NCBI RefSeq assembly: GCF_000424145.1
Contig: NZ_AUJI01000009.1
Location: 250,191 to 314,190 of the forward strand
DNA: 64,000 nt
Reading direction: 5' to 3'
Source of the DNA: Butyrivibrio sp. AC2005
GTDB lineage: Bacteria > Bacillota > Clostridia > Lachnospirales > Lachnospiraceae
The notes beneath the pieces were generated by a model. It made no database searches. It worked only from the letters and a program-made list of their open reading frames with translations, and was not told the origin of the DNA. The position numbers and the translations under genes are program-made. Shown in pieces: positions 28,085-37,153 of this stretch (position 1 is its first letter; each line of letters starts with the position of its first letter).

Positions 28085-29400
28085 TGTTCACAACCATTAA
28101 GAATGCATTCAAAATCAAAGATATACGATTAAAGTTACTGTTCACATTTGCTATGCTTTTAGTGATCAGACTTGGATCAGCAATACCCGTGCCTGGAATG
28201 AACGTAACTGTCTTCCAGCAGTGGTTTGCTGAGTTATCCGAAAACAATGCCTTTGGTTTTATGGATCGATTTACAGGTGGTTCATTTGAGAATATGTCAA
28301 TCCTGGCACTCAATATTACACCTTATATCACGTCTTCCATTATCATTCAGCTTCTCACGATTGCTATTCCTAAGTTTGAGGAATGGCAGCGTGATGGCGA
28401 GGATGGAAGAAAGAAGCTTGCAGCTCTTACACGTTATATTACTGTAGCACTTGCTCTTATCGAGTCAGTTGCTATGGCAATAGGTTTCTACAGAAGCAAC
28501 TTCCTCATTGAGAAGTCACCTCTGTATGTAGTTGAGATTGTTGCAGCTCTTACCGCCGGCAGTGCATTTCTTATGTGGATCGGTGAGCGCATCACAGATA
28601 ATGGTGTGGGAAATGGTATTTCTATCGTCCTCACAATCAACATTATCTCCAGAATGCCTTCCGATTTAAGCAGCTTGTTCACACAGTTTGTAACAGGCAA
28701 AAATATTGCCAGAGGGGTGGTATCGGTAATCATTATTGTTGCAGTTATTGTAGCAATGGTAGTTCTCGTTGTTCTTTTGAACGGTGCAGAGCGTAGAATT
28801 CCGGTACAGTATGCGAAAAAGATTCAGGGGAGAAAGACCTATGGTGGAAACCATTCAGAGATTCCGCTTAAGGTTAATACCGCAGGTGTAATGCCTATTA
28901 TCTTTGCGATGTCCCTCTTCCAGTTCCCGATTATTATCAGCCAGCTCGTTGGCTATAAGGGAACAGGGGCGTGGAGTGAGATCCTTAAATACTTGAATCA
29001 AAGCTATTGGTGTGATCCTTCCAATCTGAAGTATTCAATTGGACTTGTTGTATATGTTTTACTGCTTATCTTCTTTGCGTATTTCTATACATCGATCACA
29101 TTTAATCCGCTTGAAATTGCGGATAATATGAAAAAGCAGGGTGGTTTCATTCCCGGTATTCGTCCCGGAAAGCCCACCAGCGATTATTTAACAAACATTC
29201 TGAATTACATCATTTTCATAGGAGCGGTTGGTCTTACCATTATCGGTGTTCTTCCTATCTTCTTTAATGGTGTATTCGGAGCTAACGTATCCTTCGGTGG
29301 TACGAGCCTTATCATTGTTGTAAGTGTTATTCTTGAAACGGTGAAGCAGATTGAATCACAGATGTTGGTACGTAATTACAAAGGTTTTTTAGATGATTAA
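28084..29400 (+). CDS. secY: Preprotein translocase subunit SecY
   Basis: 438 residues, ten membrane helices, with the plug/first-helix region RLGSAIPVPGMN, the pore segment, the NGISIVLTINIISRMPS stretch and the conserved cytosolic loop motif FIPGIRPGKPTSDYL. It is the channel of the SecYEG translocon. ATG 28084 overlaps the rplO stop (TGATG), as in most Firmicutes; a TTG three bases earlier is out of favour. Confidence 0.98.
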   Translation: MFTTIKNAFKIKDIRLKLLFTFAMLLVIRLGSAIPVPGMNVTVFQQWFAELSENNAFGFMDRFTGGSFENMSILALNITPYITSSIIIQLLTIAIPKFEEWQRDGEDGRKKLAALTRYITVALALIESVAMAIGFYRSNFLIEKSPLYVVEIVAALTAGSAFLMWIGERITDNGVGNGISIVLTINIISRMPSDLSSLFTQFVTGKNIARGVVSVIIIVAVIVAMVVLVVLLNGAERRIPVQYAKKIQGRKTYGGNHSEIPLKVNTAGVMPIIFAMSLFQFPIIISQLVGYKGTGAWSEILKYLNQSYWCDPSNLKYSIGLVVYVLLLIFFAYFYTSITFNPLEIADNMKKQGGFIPGIRPGKPTSDYLTNILNYIIFIGAVGLTIIGVLPIFFNGVFGANVSFGGTSLIIVVSVILETVKQIESQMLVRNYKGFLDD

Positions 29401-29406
29401 ATCATG

Positions 29407-29448
29407 AGAGGTTTCGAAGCATGTCGAAAGATATGCTTCCTAACCTCT
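29407..29448 (+). other. Intercistronic hairpin between secY and adk
   Basis: AGAGGTT/AACCTCT and GAAGCAT/ATGCTTC form a two-part stem 7 nt after the secY stop. Only TTTAT follows, so it is more likely an mRNA stabiliser or partial terminator than a full stop. Confidence 0.5.
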
Positions 29449-29495
29449 TTATGTGCATTTTGTAACTGTTTGTAAATTTAAAGGAGAGCATAACT

Positions 29496-30137
29496 ATGAA
29501 GATTATTATGTTAGGTGCACCCGGTGCAGGTAAAGGAACTCAGGCTAAGATGATAGCTGATAAGTACAAGGTTCCGCACATTTCTACAGGCGATATTTTC
29601 AGAGCTAATATCAAAAATGGTACTGAGCTTGGAAAAAAGGCTAAGGAATTTATGGATAAGGGACAGCTTGTTCCCGATGAACTCACAGTTGAGATCCTTC
29701 TTGACAGAGTAGCTCAGGATGACTGCAAGAACGGTTATGTTCTTGATGGTTTCCCGCGTACAATTCCTCAGGCAGATGTTCTTGACAAAGAGCTTACAAA
29801 GCTTGGCGATAAGGTAGATTGTGCTATAAATGTTGATGTTCCGGATGAAAACATTATCCGCAGAATGTCAGGAAGAAGAGCATGCCTTAAGTGTGGTGCA
29901 ACATATCATATTGAGCACATCCCTCCGAAGCAGGAAGGTATTTGTGATACATGTGGCAGTGAACTTGTTCAGAGAGATGATGATAAGCCGGAGACAGTAA
30001 AGAACCGTCTTACAGTTTATCATGAGCAGACACAGCCCCTCATCGACTACTATACAAAGAAAGATATTCTTAAGACAGTTGATGGAACAAAGGACATGCA
30101 GGAAGTTTTCAATGAGATAACAGGTATTCTCGGTTAA
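29496..30137 (+). CDS. adk: Adenylate kinase (zinc-LID form)
   Basis: 213 residues: P-loop GAPGAGKGT at 7-15, GFPRT in the NMP domain, and a LID domain with CLKCG and CDTCG, two CxxC pairs that bind structural zinc as in many Gram-positives. Interconverts AMP, ADP and ATP. Position between secY and map is conserved. Confidence 0.98.
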   Translation: MKIIMLGAPGAGKGTQAKMIADKYKVPHISTGDIFRANIKNGTELGKKAKEFMDKGQLVPDELTVEILLDRVAQDDCKNGYVLDGFPRTIPQADVLDKELTKLGDKVDCAINVDVPDENIIRRMSGRRACLKCGATYHIEHIPPKQEGICDTCGSELVQRDDDKPETVKNRLTVYHEQTQPLIDYYTKKDILKTVDGTKDMQEVFNEITGILG

Positions 30138-30155
30138 TAATTGAGGTACAGAGTA

Positions 30156-30917
30156 ATGCCGGTTACCATTAAAACAGACGAAGAATTGAACCTCATGAGA
30201 AAGGCAGGAGAACTGCTTGCACAGGTTCATGAAGAGCTGCATGATGCACTCAGACCCGGTATCTCCACTTTAGAGCTTGATGCTATTGGAGAAGAAGCGA
30301 TTCGCAGTCGTGGTGGTATTCCTAATTGTAAGGATTACGAAGGATATCCTGCTTCAGTATGTATTTCTGTGAATGACGAGGTTGTTCACGGAATACCTAA
30401 AGCAGAGACTATATTAAAAGAAGGCGATGTGGTTTCTTTTGATACTGGACTCATATATAAGGGTTATCATTCGGACGCTGCAAGAACCTGGGGAGTCGGT
30501 AAAATATCCCCGGAAGCCGAAAAGCTGATTGAAGTTACGAGGCAAAGCTTCTTTGAAGGTATTAAATATGCTAAAGCAGGAAATCGATTATATGACATTT
30601 CTAAAGCGATAGATAAATATGTAACTCCCTTTGGATATGGCATAGTTCGGGAACTGACCGGGCATGGAATTGGTACAGAGCTTCACGAAGAACCATATGT
30701 ACCGAATTTCAGGCAACTGTTTAGAAGAGGAATATTACTTAAGCCCGGAATGACATTGTGTGTAGAACCAATGATAACAATGGGTAAAAGAAAAATTGCT
30801 TTTCTTGATGATGACTGGACAGTGGTGACACTTGATGGCTCCATTGCCGCTCATTATGAGAATACAATTGCCATAACACCGGATGGAGATCCAGAGATAC
30901 TGACAATCATAAAATGA
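30156..30917 (+). CDS. map: Methionine aminopeptidase, type I
   Basis: 253 residues from ATG 30156. The dinuclear metal ligands are visible as FDTG, YHSDAARTW, the His in LTGHGIG, CVEPMIT and HYENTIAI. It removes initiator methionine from nascent proteins. GAGGT at 30143-30147 is well spaced for 30156; the TTG at 30141 would overlap its own site. Confidence 0.96.
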   Translation: MPVTIKTDEELNLMRKAGELLAQVHEELHDALRPGISTLELDAIGEEAIRSRGGIPNCKDYEGYPASVCISVNDEVVHGIPKAETILKEGDVVSFDTGLIYKGYHSDAARTWGVGKISPEAEKLIEVTRQSFFEGIKYAKAGNRLYDISKAIDKYVTPFGYGIVRELTGHGIGTELHEEPYVPNFRQLFRRGILLKPGMTLCVEPMITMGKRKIAFLDDDWTVVTLDGSIAAHYENTIAITPDGDPEILTIIK

Positions 30918-30953
30918 ACCATGTAAATGCAATTGAGAAATGAGGTTAAATAA

Positions 30954-31172
30954 ATGTCTAAAGCAGATGTAATTGAAATTGAAGGAAAAGTAGTAGAAAA
31001 GCTTCCAAATACAATGTTCAGAGTAGAGCTTGAGAACGGACACATCGTTCTTGCACATATAAGTGGAAAGCTCAGACAGAATTTTATTCGTATTCTCCCC
31101 GGAGATAAGGTTACTCTTGAACTTTCACCCTATGATCTTACAAAGGGAAGAATTATTTGGAGAGATAAATAA
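30954..31172 (+). CDS. infA: Translation initiation factor IF-1
   Basis: 72 residues of S1/OB fold: [44 protein letters not shown], ending [15 protein letters not shown]. Binds the A site of the 30S during initiation. Follows map as in Bacillus, although ribosomal protein L14e-like ylxQ-type genes seen elsewhere are absent. Confidence 0.98.
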   Translation: MSKADVIEIEGKVVEKLPNTMFRVELENGHIVLAHISGKLRQNFIRILPGDKVTLELSPYDLTKGRIIWRDK

Positions 31173-31189
31173 TCAATAAAAAATACTAC

Positions 31190-31218
31190 TTGTAATTCAT
31201 ATATATATATGTTATTAT
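31190..31218 (+). promoter_or_regulatory. Candidate internal promoter before rpmJ
   Basis: TTGTAA at 31190-31195, a 17-nt AT-alternating spacer and TATTAT at 31213-31218. A start near 31225 would allow separate transcription of rpmJ-rpsM-rpsK-rpsD-rpoA-rplQ. Confidence 0.55.
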
Positions 31219-31234
31219 TGAATGCGGTCGTTTT

Positions 31235-31262
31235 TAAAGGGCTAAAAGTATGCCCTTTTGTA
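31235..31262 (+). other. Terminator-like hairpin in the rpmJ leader
   Basis: AAAGGGC pairs with GCCCTTT across a 9-nt loop and TTG follows. It lies about 10 nt after the predicted start from the internal promoter and ~30 nt before rpmJ. The T-run is short, so full termination is unlikely. Confidence 0.45.
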
Positions 31263-31289
31263 CGCATTTATGCCAGAAAGGAGTTACAA

Positions 31290-31403
31290 ATGAAAGTTAG
31301 GTCTTCTGTTAAGCCTATGTGCGAGAAGTGCAAGGTTATTAAGAGAAAAGGCGTTATTCGTGTAATTTGCGAAAACCCTAAGCACAAACAGAGACAGGGC
31401 TGA
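31290..31403 (+). CDS. rpmJ: 50S ribosomal protein L36
   Basis: 37 residues starting [21 protein letters not shown]. The CxxC, a later Cys and His form the zinc site of the C+ type. AAAGGAG is 7 nt upstream of ATG 31290. The open frame extends upstream but carries no homology. Confidence 0.97.
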   Translation: MKVRSSVKPMCEKCKVIKRKGVIRVICENPKHKQRQG

Positions 31404-31566
31404 TTCGAGTCATTTTGACATTACTTTTTGATACCAAGCGTATTGGAAAGATCGGACCAAGCTACTGTCCGATTGGGCTGGCAATGTAGCCCCAATCAAA
31501 CAAGTAACCTCAGGTTATATCCTGAAAACAGATTAATTATTTTTTATTTATGGAGGAATTTTAAAA
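31404..31566 (+). other. Structured spacer between rpmJ and rpsM
   Basis: Two abutting hairpins share bases: ATCGGAC/GTCCGAT (31451-31473) and ATTGGGCT/AGCCCCAAT (31472-31496). Because both use the same two bases and are mutually close, they may stack or compete. Alpha-type operons are often autoregulated by S4 near this position; whether this is that site is an inference. Confidence 0.45.
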
Positions 31567-31935
31567 ATGGCTCGTATTGCAGGTGTAGACTTACCCAGAG
31601 ATAAGCGAGTTGAGATTGGTCTCACATACATCTATGGTATTGGTAGAACAAGCTCAAACAAAATACTTGCTGCTGCAAATGTAAATCCCGACACACGTGT
31701 TCGTGATCTTACAGATGATGAAGTAAAGAAGATTGCCGAGATTATCGGTAATGACTATGACGTAGAAGGTGATCTTAGAAGAGAAATCGCTATGAACATC
31801 AAGCGTCTTTCAGAAATCGGATGCTACAGAGGAATCCGTCACAGAAGAGGACTTCCTGTTCGTGGTCAGAGAACAAAGACCAACGCAAGAACAAGAAAAG
31901 GTCCCAAGAGAACAATTGCTAATAAGAAGAAGTAA
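31567..31935 (+). CDS. rpsM: 30S ribosomal protein S13
   Basis: 122 residues: [51 protein letters not shown] near the C-terminus (basic tail that contacts P-site tRNA). TGGAGG 10 nt upstream. Confidence 0.98.
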   Translation: MARIAGVDLPRDKRVEIGLTYIYGIGRTSSNKILAAANVNPDTRVRDLTDDEVKKIAEIIGNDYDVEGDLRREIAMNIKRLSEIGCYRGIRHRRGLPVRGQRTKTNARTRKGPKRTIANKKK

Positions 31936-31995
31936 TTCTCTTATTACATACAGTAACTTTAGATAATTCATAGGAAGAAAGTAGGTTAGTTTAAA

Positions 31996-32394
31996 ATGGC
32001 AAATCAGAAATCAAGTGCTTCTAAAACTAAGAAGCGTGTCAAGAAAAACGTTGAACACGGACAGGCACATATTCAGTCATCTTTCAATAACACAATCGTT
32101 ACATTGACAGATGCTGCAGGTAATGCTCTTAGCTGGGCAAGTGCCGGTGGTCTCGGTTTTAAGGGTTCAAGGAAATCTACTCCATATGCTGCACAGATGG
32201 CTGCAGAGACAGCAACAAAGGCTGCACTTATTCACGGCCTTAAGACAGTTGATGTCTTTGTAAAGGGACCGGGTTCAGGAAGAGAAGCTGCTATCAGAGC
32301 TCTTGCTGCAAGTGGTCTTACTGTTACCAGTATTACGGATGTAACTCCCGTACCTCATAACGGATGCCGCCCGCCCAAGCGCCGCAGAGTATAA
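31996..32394 (+). CDS. rpsK: 30S ribosomal protein S11
   Basis: 132 residues; [36 protein letters not shown], and the near-invariant C-terminus [16 protein letters not shown]. Forms the platform with S6/S18 near the Shine-Dalgarno helix. Confidence 0.98.
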   Translation: MANQKSSASKTKKRVKKNVEHGQAHIQSSFNNTIVTLTDAAGNALSWASAGGLGFKGSRKSTPYAAQMAAETATKAALIHGLKTVDVFVKGPGSGREAAIRALAASGLTVTSITDVTPVPHNGCRPPKRRRV

Positions 32395-32549
32395 TCCTAT
32401 TTTGGTATTCATTCAGAGCCTGCGTTTTTACGTCTGGCTCTGATGGAGCATATAGACACTATTAACTTTAAACTCGTTGGATGAAGGCACATGAAGTGCC
32501 GTGCTGTAAACAACAGTCAGGATTTTCCTGAACAAGAAAGGAGCCAATA
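32395..32549 (+). other. Spacer between rpsK and rpsD with hairpins
   Basis: 155 nt without an ORF. CAGAGCC/GGCTCTG (about 32415-32440) is a 7-bp stem with a T-rich loop, and GGCAC/GTGCC follows near 32487. This is placed directly ahead of rpsD, so it could be a control site for S4, but no described S4 pseudoknot can be confirmed by eye. Confidence 0.4.
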
Positions 32550-33143
32550 ATGGCAGTAAACAGAGTTCCAGTACTTAAGAGATGCAGATCACTTGATTTG
32601 GATCCCACATTCCTTGGATATGACAAGAAGTCCAAGAGAACAAACAGCAGAGCAAACAAGAAGATGAGCGAGTATGGACTTCAGCTCCGTGAGAAGCAGA
32701 AGGCAAAGTTCATCTATGGCGTTCTTGAGAAGCCTTTCCGTAACTACTACGACAAGGCTGATCGTCAGAAGGGTCAGACCGGTGAAAACCTTATGGTTCT
32801 TCTTGAGCGCAGACTTGATAATGTTATTTTCCGTATGGGCTTTGCAAGAACAAGAAGAGAAGCAAGACAGGTTGTTCTTCATAAGTTCATCACTGTAAAC
32901 GGTAAGGTTGTAAACATTCCTTCATACCTCATCAAAGCTGGTGATGTTATTGAAGTTAAGGAAGCTGCAAGAAGCATCCAGAGATTCAAGGACATCGCTG
33001 AGATCACAGCAGGCAGAATCGTTCCTGAGTGGCTTGATGTTAACAAGGAAAAACTTAGCGGAACAGTTAAAGAATTCCCTTCAAGAGATGTAATCGACGT
33101 TCCTGTAGACGAAATGTTGATCGTCGAGTTGTATTCTAAGTAA
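32550..33143 (+). CDS. rpsD: 30S ribosomal protein S4
   Basis: 197 residues: MAVNRVPVLKRCRSLDLDP at the N-terminus, S4 domain LERRLDNVIFRMGFARTRREARQ, and C-terminal VIDVPVDEMLIVELYSK. The N-terminal zinc cysteines of the C+ type are absent. Primary 16S binder and a frequent autoregulator. Confidence 0.97.
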   Translation: MAVNRVPVLKRCRSLDLDPTFLGYDKKSKRTNSRANKKMSEYGLQLREKQKAKFIYGVLEKPFRNYYDKADRQKGQTGENLMVLLERRLDNVIFRMGFARTRREARQVVLHKFITVNGKVVNIPSYLIKAGDVIEVKEAARSIQRFKDIAEITAGRIVPEWLDVNKEKLSGTVKEFPSRDVIDVPVDEMLIVELYSK

Positions 33144-33183
33144 TAAATTAGAAACACGATAAAACTATAAGGAGGGTATGTCA

Positions 33184-34146
33184 GTGTTTGATTTTGAAAG
33201 ACCAAATATTGAAGTTGCTGAAATTTCAGAAGACAGGAAGTATGGCAGATTCGTTGTAGAGCCTCTCGAGAGAGGTTATGGTATTACCCTTGGTAATTCA
33301 CTCAGAAGAATTATGCTTTCCTCTTTGCCTGGAGCAGCAGTAAGTCAGGTCAAAATCGAAGGTGTACTGCATGAGTTCAGTTCTATTCCCGGAGTAAAGG
33401 AAGATGTTACTGAAATCATAATGAATATCAAGAATCTTTCTATTCGCAATAATTCTGAGACAAACGAGCCTAAGACAGCATACATCGAATTTACAGGCGA
33501 AGGTGTTGTTACAGCTGCTGATATTCAGGTTGATCAGGATATTGAGATCACAAATCCCGATCAGGTTATTGCAACACTGTCCGGAAAAGATGCTAAGCTT
33601 TACATGGAGCTTACCATCACAAAGGGTAGAGGATATGTAAGCTCTGATAAGAATAAGCTTGCAGATCTTCCTATCGGTGTAATAGCAGTAGATTCTATCT
33701 ATACACCTGTAGAACGTGTAAATGTCAGTGTTGAAAATACACGTGTAGGTCAGGTAACTGACTATGATAAGCTGACACTTGATGTTCACACTAAAGGAAC
33801 ACTTGCTCCCGATGAGGCTGTCAGCCTTGCAGCAAAGGTTCTTAGTGAGCATCTTAGCCTCTTCATCGACTTGTCTGAGAATGCCAAGACTGCAGAAGTT
33901 ATGGTAGAGAAAGACAATGATGAGAAGGAAAAAGTTCTTGAGATGAGCATAGACGAGCTTGAACTCAGTGTTCGTTCATTCAACTGCCTCAAGAGAGCCG
34001 GAATCAATACTGTTGAGGAGCTTACAAACAAGACTCCCGATGATATGATGAAGGTTCGTAACCTTGGACGTAAGTCCCTTGAGGAAGTGCTTGCAAAGCT
34101 TGATGAGCTTGGTCTTGCACTCAGAACTGGCGACGATCAGAACTAA
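33184..34146 (+). CDS. rpoA: RNA polymerase subunit alpha
   Basis: 320 residues: N-terminal assembly domain ([37 protein letters not shown]), linker, and C-terminal domain (about 245-310) with [21 protein letters not shown] and [12 protein letters not shown] for UP-element and activator contacts. GGAGGG at 33171-33176 is 7 nt from GTG 33184 and only 1 nt from ATG 33178; the GTG also gives the canonical first residues, so it is the likely start. Confidence 0.97.
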   Translation: MFDFERPNIEVAEISEDRKYGRFVVEPLERGYGITLGNSLRRIMLSSLPGAAVSQVKIEGVLHEFSSIPGVKEDVTEIIMNIKNLSIRNNSETNEPKTAYIEFTGEGVVTAADIQVDQDIEITNPDQVIATLSGKDAKLYMELTITKGRGYVSSDKNKLADLPIGVIAVDSIYTPVERVNVSVENTRVGQVTDYDKLTLDVHTKGTLAPDEAVSLAAKVLSEHLSLFIDLSENAKTAEVMVEKDNDEKEKVLEMSIDELELSVRSFNCLKRAGINTVEELTNKTPDDMMKVRNLGRKSLEEVLAKLDELGLALRTGDDQN

Positions 34147-34318
34147 TTTATCTTATTTTGAGGTGAATTAATTAGTTTTCGCAGAAGGTAAAACCAATGT
34201 GTACTGATGCGGATTCTCATAGGTAAACAAACAACATACCGGAAGTAAATCCAAAGAGTATTCTGATATGCACCACAGCAGAAGGAATTCTGCGATTGAG
34301 AAAGGAAGTAAAATTATT

Positions 34319-34855
34319 ATGGCAATGTACAGAAAATTAGGCAAGGCAACAAAGCCTAGAAGAGCTCTTCTTAGAAACCAGGCAACAATGCTCCTTTACA
34401 ACGGAAAGATCGTTACAACCGAGGCTAGAGCTAAGGAAGTAAAGAAGATCGTTGAGCCTATCATCGCTCTTGCAGCTAAGGAAATGGACAACTACGAGAC
34501 TGTTACAGTTGAGGCTAAGGTTGCTCGTAAAGACAAGGATGGCAAGCGCGTTAAGGAAGTTAAGGATGGCAAGAAGGTAACAGTTTATGATACTGTTCAG
34601 AAGGAGATCAAAAAGGATAAGCCTTCACGTATGCACGCTAGAAGACAGATCCTCAAGACTCTTTATCCTGTAACTGAGGTTCCGAAGGCAGCTGCTGGAA
34701 GAAAGAAGAACACAAAGCAGATCGACCTTGTTGATAAGCTTTTCACAGAGTATGGTCCTAAGTATGCCAGCCGTAACGGTGGTTACACAAGAATCGTTAA
34801 GATTGGTCAGCGTAAGGGCGATGCAGCTATGATGGTTGTTCTTGAGCTCGTTTAA
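34319..34855 (+). CDS. rplQ: 50S ribosomal protein L17 (long form)
   Basis: 178 residues from ATG 34319. The standard L17 core is split: MYRKLGKATKPRRALLRNQ to KIVEPIIALA, then an insertion of roughly 45 residues that is Lys/Asp rich (KVARKDKDGKRVKEVKDGKK...), then MHARRQ and the conserved end NGGYTRIVKIGQRKGDAAMMVVLELV. Bacillus L17 has 120 residues. Extended L17 is known in Lachnospiraceae. Last gene of the ribosomal cluster; terminator follows. Confidence 0.95.
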   Translation: MAMYRKLGKATKPRRALLRNQATMLLYNGKIVTTEARAKEVKKIVEPIIALAAKEMDNYETVTVEAKVARKDKDGKRVKEVKDGKKVTVYDTVQKEIKKDKPSRMHARRQILKTLYPVTEVPKAAAGRKKNTKQIDLVDKLFTEYGPKYASRNGGYTRIVKIGQRKGDAAMMVVLELV

Positions 34856-34878
34856 TTCGAACATTACATAAAATAAAG

Positions 34879-34903
34879 AGAGCGGTCAATTGACCGCTCT
34901 TTT
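34879..34903 (+). terminator. Terminator of the ribosomal protein cluster
   Basis: An uninterrupted 22-nt palindrome (AGAGCGGTCAA and its complement) followed by TTT and preceded by AAA, so it can work in both directions; it also faces the small minus-strand gene at 34961. Confidence 0.85.
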
Positions 34904-34960
34904 GCTATATAGAAATGACTTATTGTGTGCTTTTTGAATTTATATATAAAAGGCACTTTT

Positions 34961-35194
34961 TTAGTTGCTATTCCCGCTGCTTACTGAATTATCGGCATCA
35001 TTATTATCGGAATTCATTAACTCTGCATCGTTAGATGCTTCTTGGCTATTATCGCTTCCTCCGTAAGCGATTTCAGGATGTTTCTCAGCATATTCTGCAA
35101 GGGTTTCACTTCCGCTAAGAGTTCTTGCTAATACTGCACATACAACTATGGCAGCTATCAGTATAAGAGCCGGCTTTATATATTGTTCAAACAT
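34961..35194 (-). CDS. Small single-pass membrane protein
   Basis: 77 residues: short N-terminus, one hydrophobic helix at about 8-25 (ALILIAAIVVCAVLA), then a Ser/Asn/Asp-rich tail likely outside the cell. No signature is recognised. Convergent with rplQ. The low-complexity tail and small size make this a moderate-confidence gene; an A/G-rich site is not obvious. Confidence 0.5.
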   Translation of the reverse strand: MFEQYIKPALILIAAIVVCAVLARTLSGSETLAEYAEKHPEIAYGGSDNSQEASNDAELMNSDNNDADNSVSSGNSN

Positions 35195-35218
35195 GTGTAT
35201 ATCATAGCATATATGCGC

Positions 35219-35247
35219 TTGTTTTTCATAACTTCATATACTAAAAT
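35219..35247 (+). promoter_or_regulatory. Candidate ECF operon promoter
   Basis: TTGTTT at 35219-35224, 17-nt spacer, TAAAAT at 35242-35247, about 125 nt before ecfA1. Confidence 0.5.
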
Positions 35248-35372
35248 AGAAAAGATGTACAGCAAAGATGCATTACTTCATGTGTGCAGAAGCGGAAATA
35301 TACCATTTTTCCTGAGGTTCACAGGATATGCTCCTCGTAAGTAAGGAGCCGGACAAAGTATAGTGAGGTATC

Positions 35373-36236
35373 ATGAGTTCAGAGAAAATGCTCCAGGTGG
35401 AGAATCTGACATTTGAATATATAAGACGTGACGAAGAAGGAAACGTCGAGGGAATAAAGACTGCTGTGGATGGTGTTGACCTCGAGGTAAACAAAGGCGA
35501 GTTTATTTCCATCCTTGGCCATAATGGCTCTGGAAAATCAACTCTTGCCAAGCATTTTAATGCCCTGCTTTTTCCGACAGAGGGAACAGTATGGGTAGAT
35601 GGTCTTAATACAATGGATAGTCAGAATATATGGGATGTAAGGCAAGGCGCAGGCATGGTTTTTCAGAATCCCGATAATCAGATTATAGGCCAGGTTGTAG
35701 AGGAAGACGTAGGATTCGGTCCTGAAAATATGGGAATTCCTACCGAAGAGATATGGGAGAGAGTTGAGGAAAGTCTCAAGGCAGTAGGCATGTATGAGTA
35801 TAGAAAAAATTCTCCCAACCATCTGTCGGGCGGTCAGAAACAAAGGGTTTCCATTGCCGGAGTTATTGCAATGCATCCCAAATGCATAATATTTGATGAA
35901 CCCACTGCTATGCTCGATCCAAACGGAAGAAAAGAAGTTATACGTGCGGCTCGTGCACTTAATGAAGTGGAAGGGATAACAATTATCCTTATAACGCATT
36001 ATATGGAAGAGGTTATTTACTCGGACAAAGTCTTTGTTATGGACAAAGGCAAAATAACAATGCAGGGAACACCGAGAGAGATTTTTTCTCAGGTGGATAA
36101 ATTAAAGGAACTGCGACTTGGAGTGCCACAGGTGACACTTTTGGCACATGAATTACAAAAAAGGGGACTGAATATCCCTAATGGAATTCTTGACAGAAAA
36201 GAACTGATAAATGCCATTAAGGCATATAGATACTGA
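35373..36236 (+). CDS. ecfA1: Energy-coupling factor transporter ATPase EcfA1
   Basis: 287 residues. Walker [10 protein letters not shown] near 50, Q-loop [10 protein letters not shown], the EcfA-typical [23 protein letters not shown], and Walker [13 protein letters not shown]. The C-terminal ~60 residues form the EcfA dimer-interface tail. One of two ATPases that energize vitamin or metal uptake with shared EcfT and exchangeable S components encoded elsewhere. Operon order ecfA1-ecfA2-ecfT-truA is conserved in Firmicutes. Confidence 0.95.
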   Translation: MSSEKMLQVENLTFEYIRRDEEGNVEGIKTAVDGVDLEVNKGEFISILGHNGSGKSTLAKHFNALLFPTEGTVWVDGLNTMDSQNIWDVRQGAGMVFQNPDNQIIGQVVEEDVGFGPENMGIPTEEIWERVEESLKAVGMYEYRKNSPNHLSGGQKQRVSIAGVIAMHPKCIIFDEPTAMLDPNGRKEVIRAARALNEVEGITIILITHYMEEVIYSDKVFVMDKGKITMQGTPREIFSQVDKLKELRLGVPQVTLLAHELQKRGLNIPNGILDRKELINAIKAYRY

Positions 36237-36299
36237 TATTTAAAGTACAGGCTGCCTGTTTATGAAAACAGGACACCGGTTATAGAAGTTGGTGAAAAC

Positions 36300-37148
36300 A
36301 TGGCAATTATACTTGATCATGTAAATTACATATATAATCCCGAAACAGCTATGGCGAAGACCGCCTTAAAGGATATTTCGCTGCAGATACCGGATGGACA
36401 GTTTATAGGACTTATCGGGCATACCGGCTCCGGAAAATCCACGTTGATACAGCATTTAAACGGGCTTATGAAACCTACGTCAGGATCTGTTTACTTCAAC
36501 GGTAAGGACATAAATGATCCTGAGTTTAACAGAAAAGATTTGAGAGCAAAGGTGGGTCTGGTATTCCAATATCCTGAGCATCAACTGTTTGAGATAAATT
36601 GTTTTCAGGATGTTTGTTTTGGACCTAAGAATCTTGGACTATCCCAAAAGGAAGTGGAACTTAGGGCTTATGATGCTCTAAAAAAAGTAGGCTTTCCCGA
36701 TGAATCTTTTTATCAATCTCCATTTGATCTGTCAGGTGGACAGAAGAGAAGAGTGGCGATAGCAGGTGTTCTTGCTATGAAGCCGGAGGTACTTATTCTC
36801 GATGAACCTACAGCCGGACTTGATCCTAAGGGCAGGGATGAGATACTTGATCTCATAGCTGATCTTCATGAAAATATGGGAATAACGGTCATACTGGTTT
36901 CCCACAGCATGGAGGATGTTGCTAATTATGTGGATAGAATCATCGTTATGAACAAGGGCGAAGCCATGTTTGACGGGGCGCCCAAAGAGGTATTTTCACA
37001 TTATAGAGAGCTTGAGGAAATAGGACTGGCTGCACCTCAGGTTACATATGTAATGCAGGAGCTCAGGGAAGCAGGTGTTTCCGTGGCTACTGATGCAACT
37101 ACAATAGATGAAGCAGCTGATGAAATTATGAGAGTACTGGGAGCATGA
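36300..37148 (+). CDS. ecfA2: Energy-coupling factor transporter ATPase EcfA2
   Basis: 282 residues: GHTGSGKST near 43, LVFQYPEHQLFE, DVCFGPKNLGLS, LSGGQKRRVAIA, and ILDEPTAGLDP. The YPEHQLF variant of the Q-loop distinguishes A2 from A1. Ends 5 nt before ecfT. Confidence 0.95.
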   Translation: MAIILDHVNYIYNPETAMAKTALKDISLQIPDGQFIGLIGHTGSGKSTLIQHLNGLMKPTSGSVYFNGKDINDPEFNRKDLRAKVGLVFQYPEHQLFEINCFQDVCFGPKNLGLSQKEVELRAYDALKKVGFPDESFYQSPFDLSGGQKRRVAIAGVLAMKPEVLILDEPTAGLDPKGRDEILDLIADLHENMGITVILVSHSMEDVANYVDRIIVMNKGEAMFDGAPKEVFSHYRELEEIGLAAPQVTYVMQELREAGVSVATDATTIDEAADEIMRVLGA

Positions 37149-37153
37149 GCTGA

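Noticed and set aside
33298..33852. 184-codon antisense ORF in rpoA
   Set aside because: Opposite strand of a conserved gene; Cys/Ile-rich composition typical of antisense frames.
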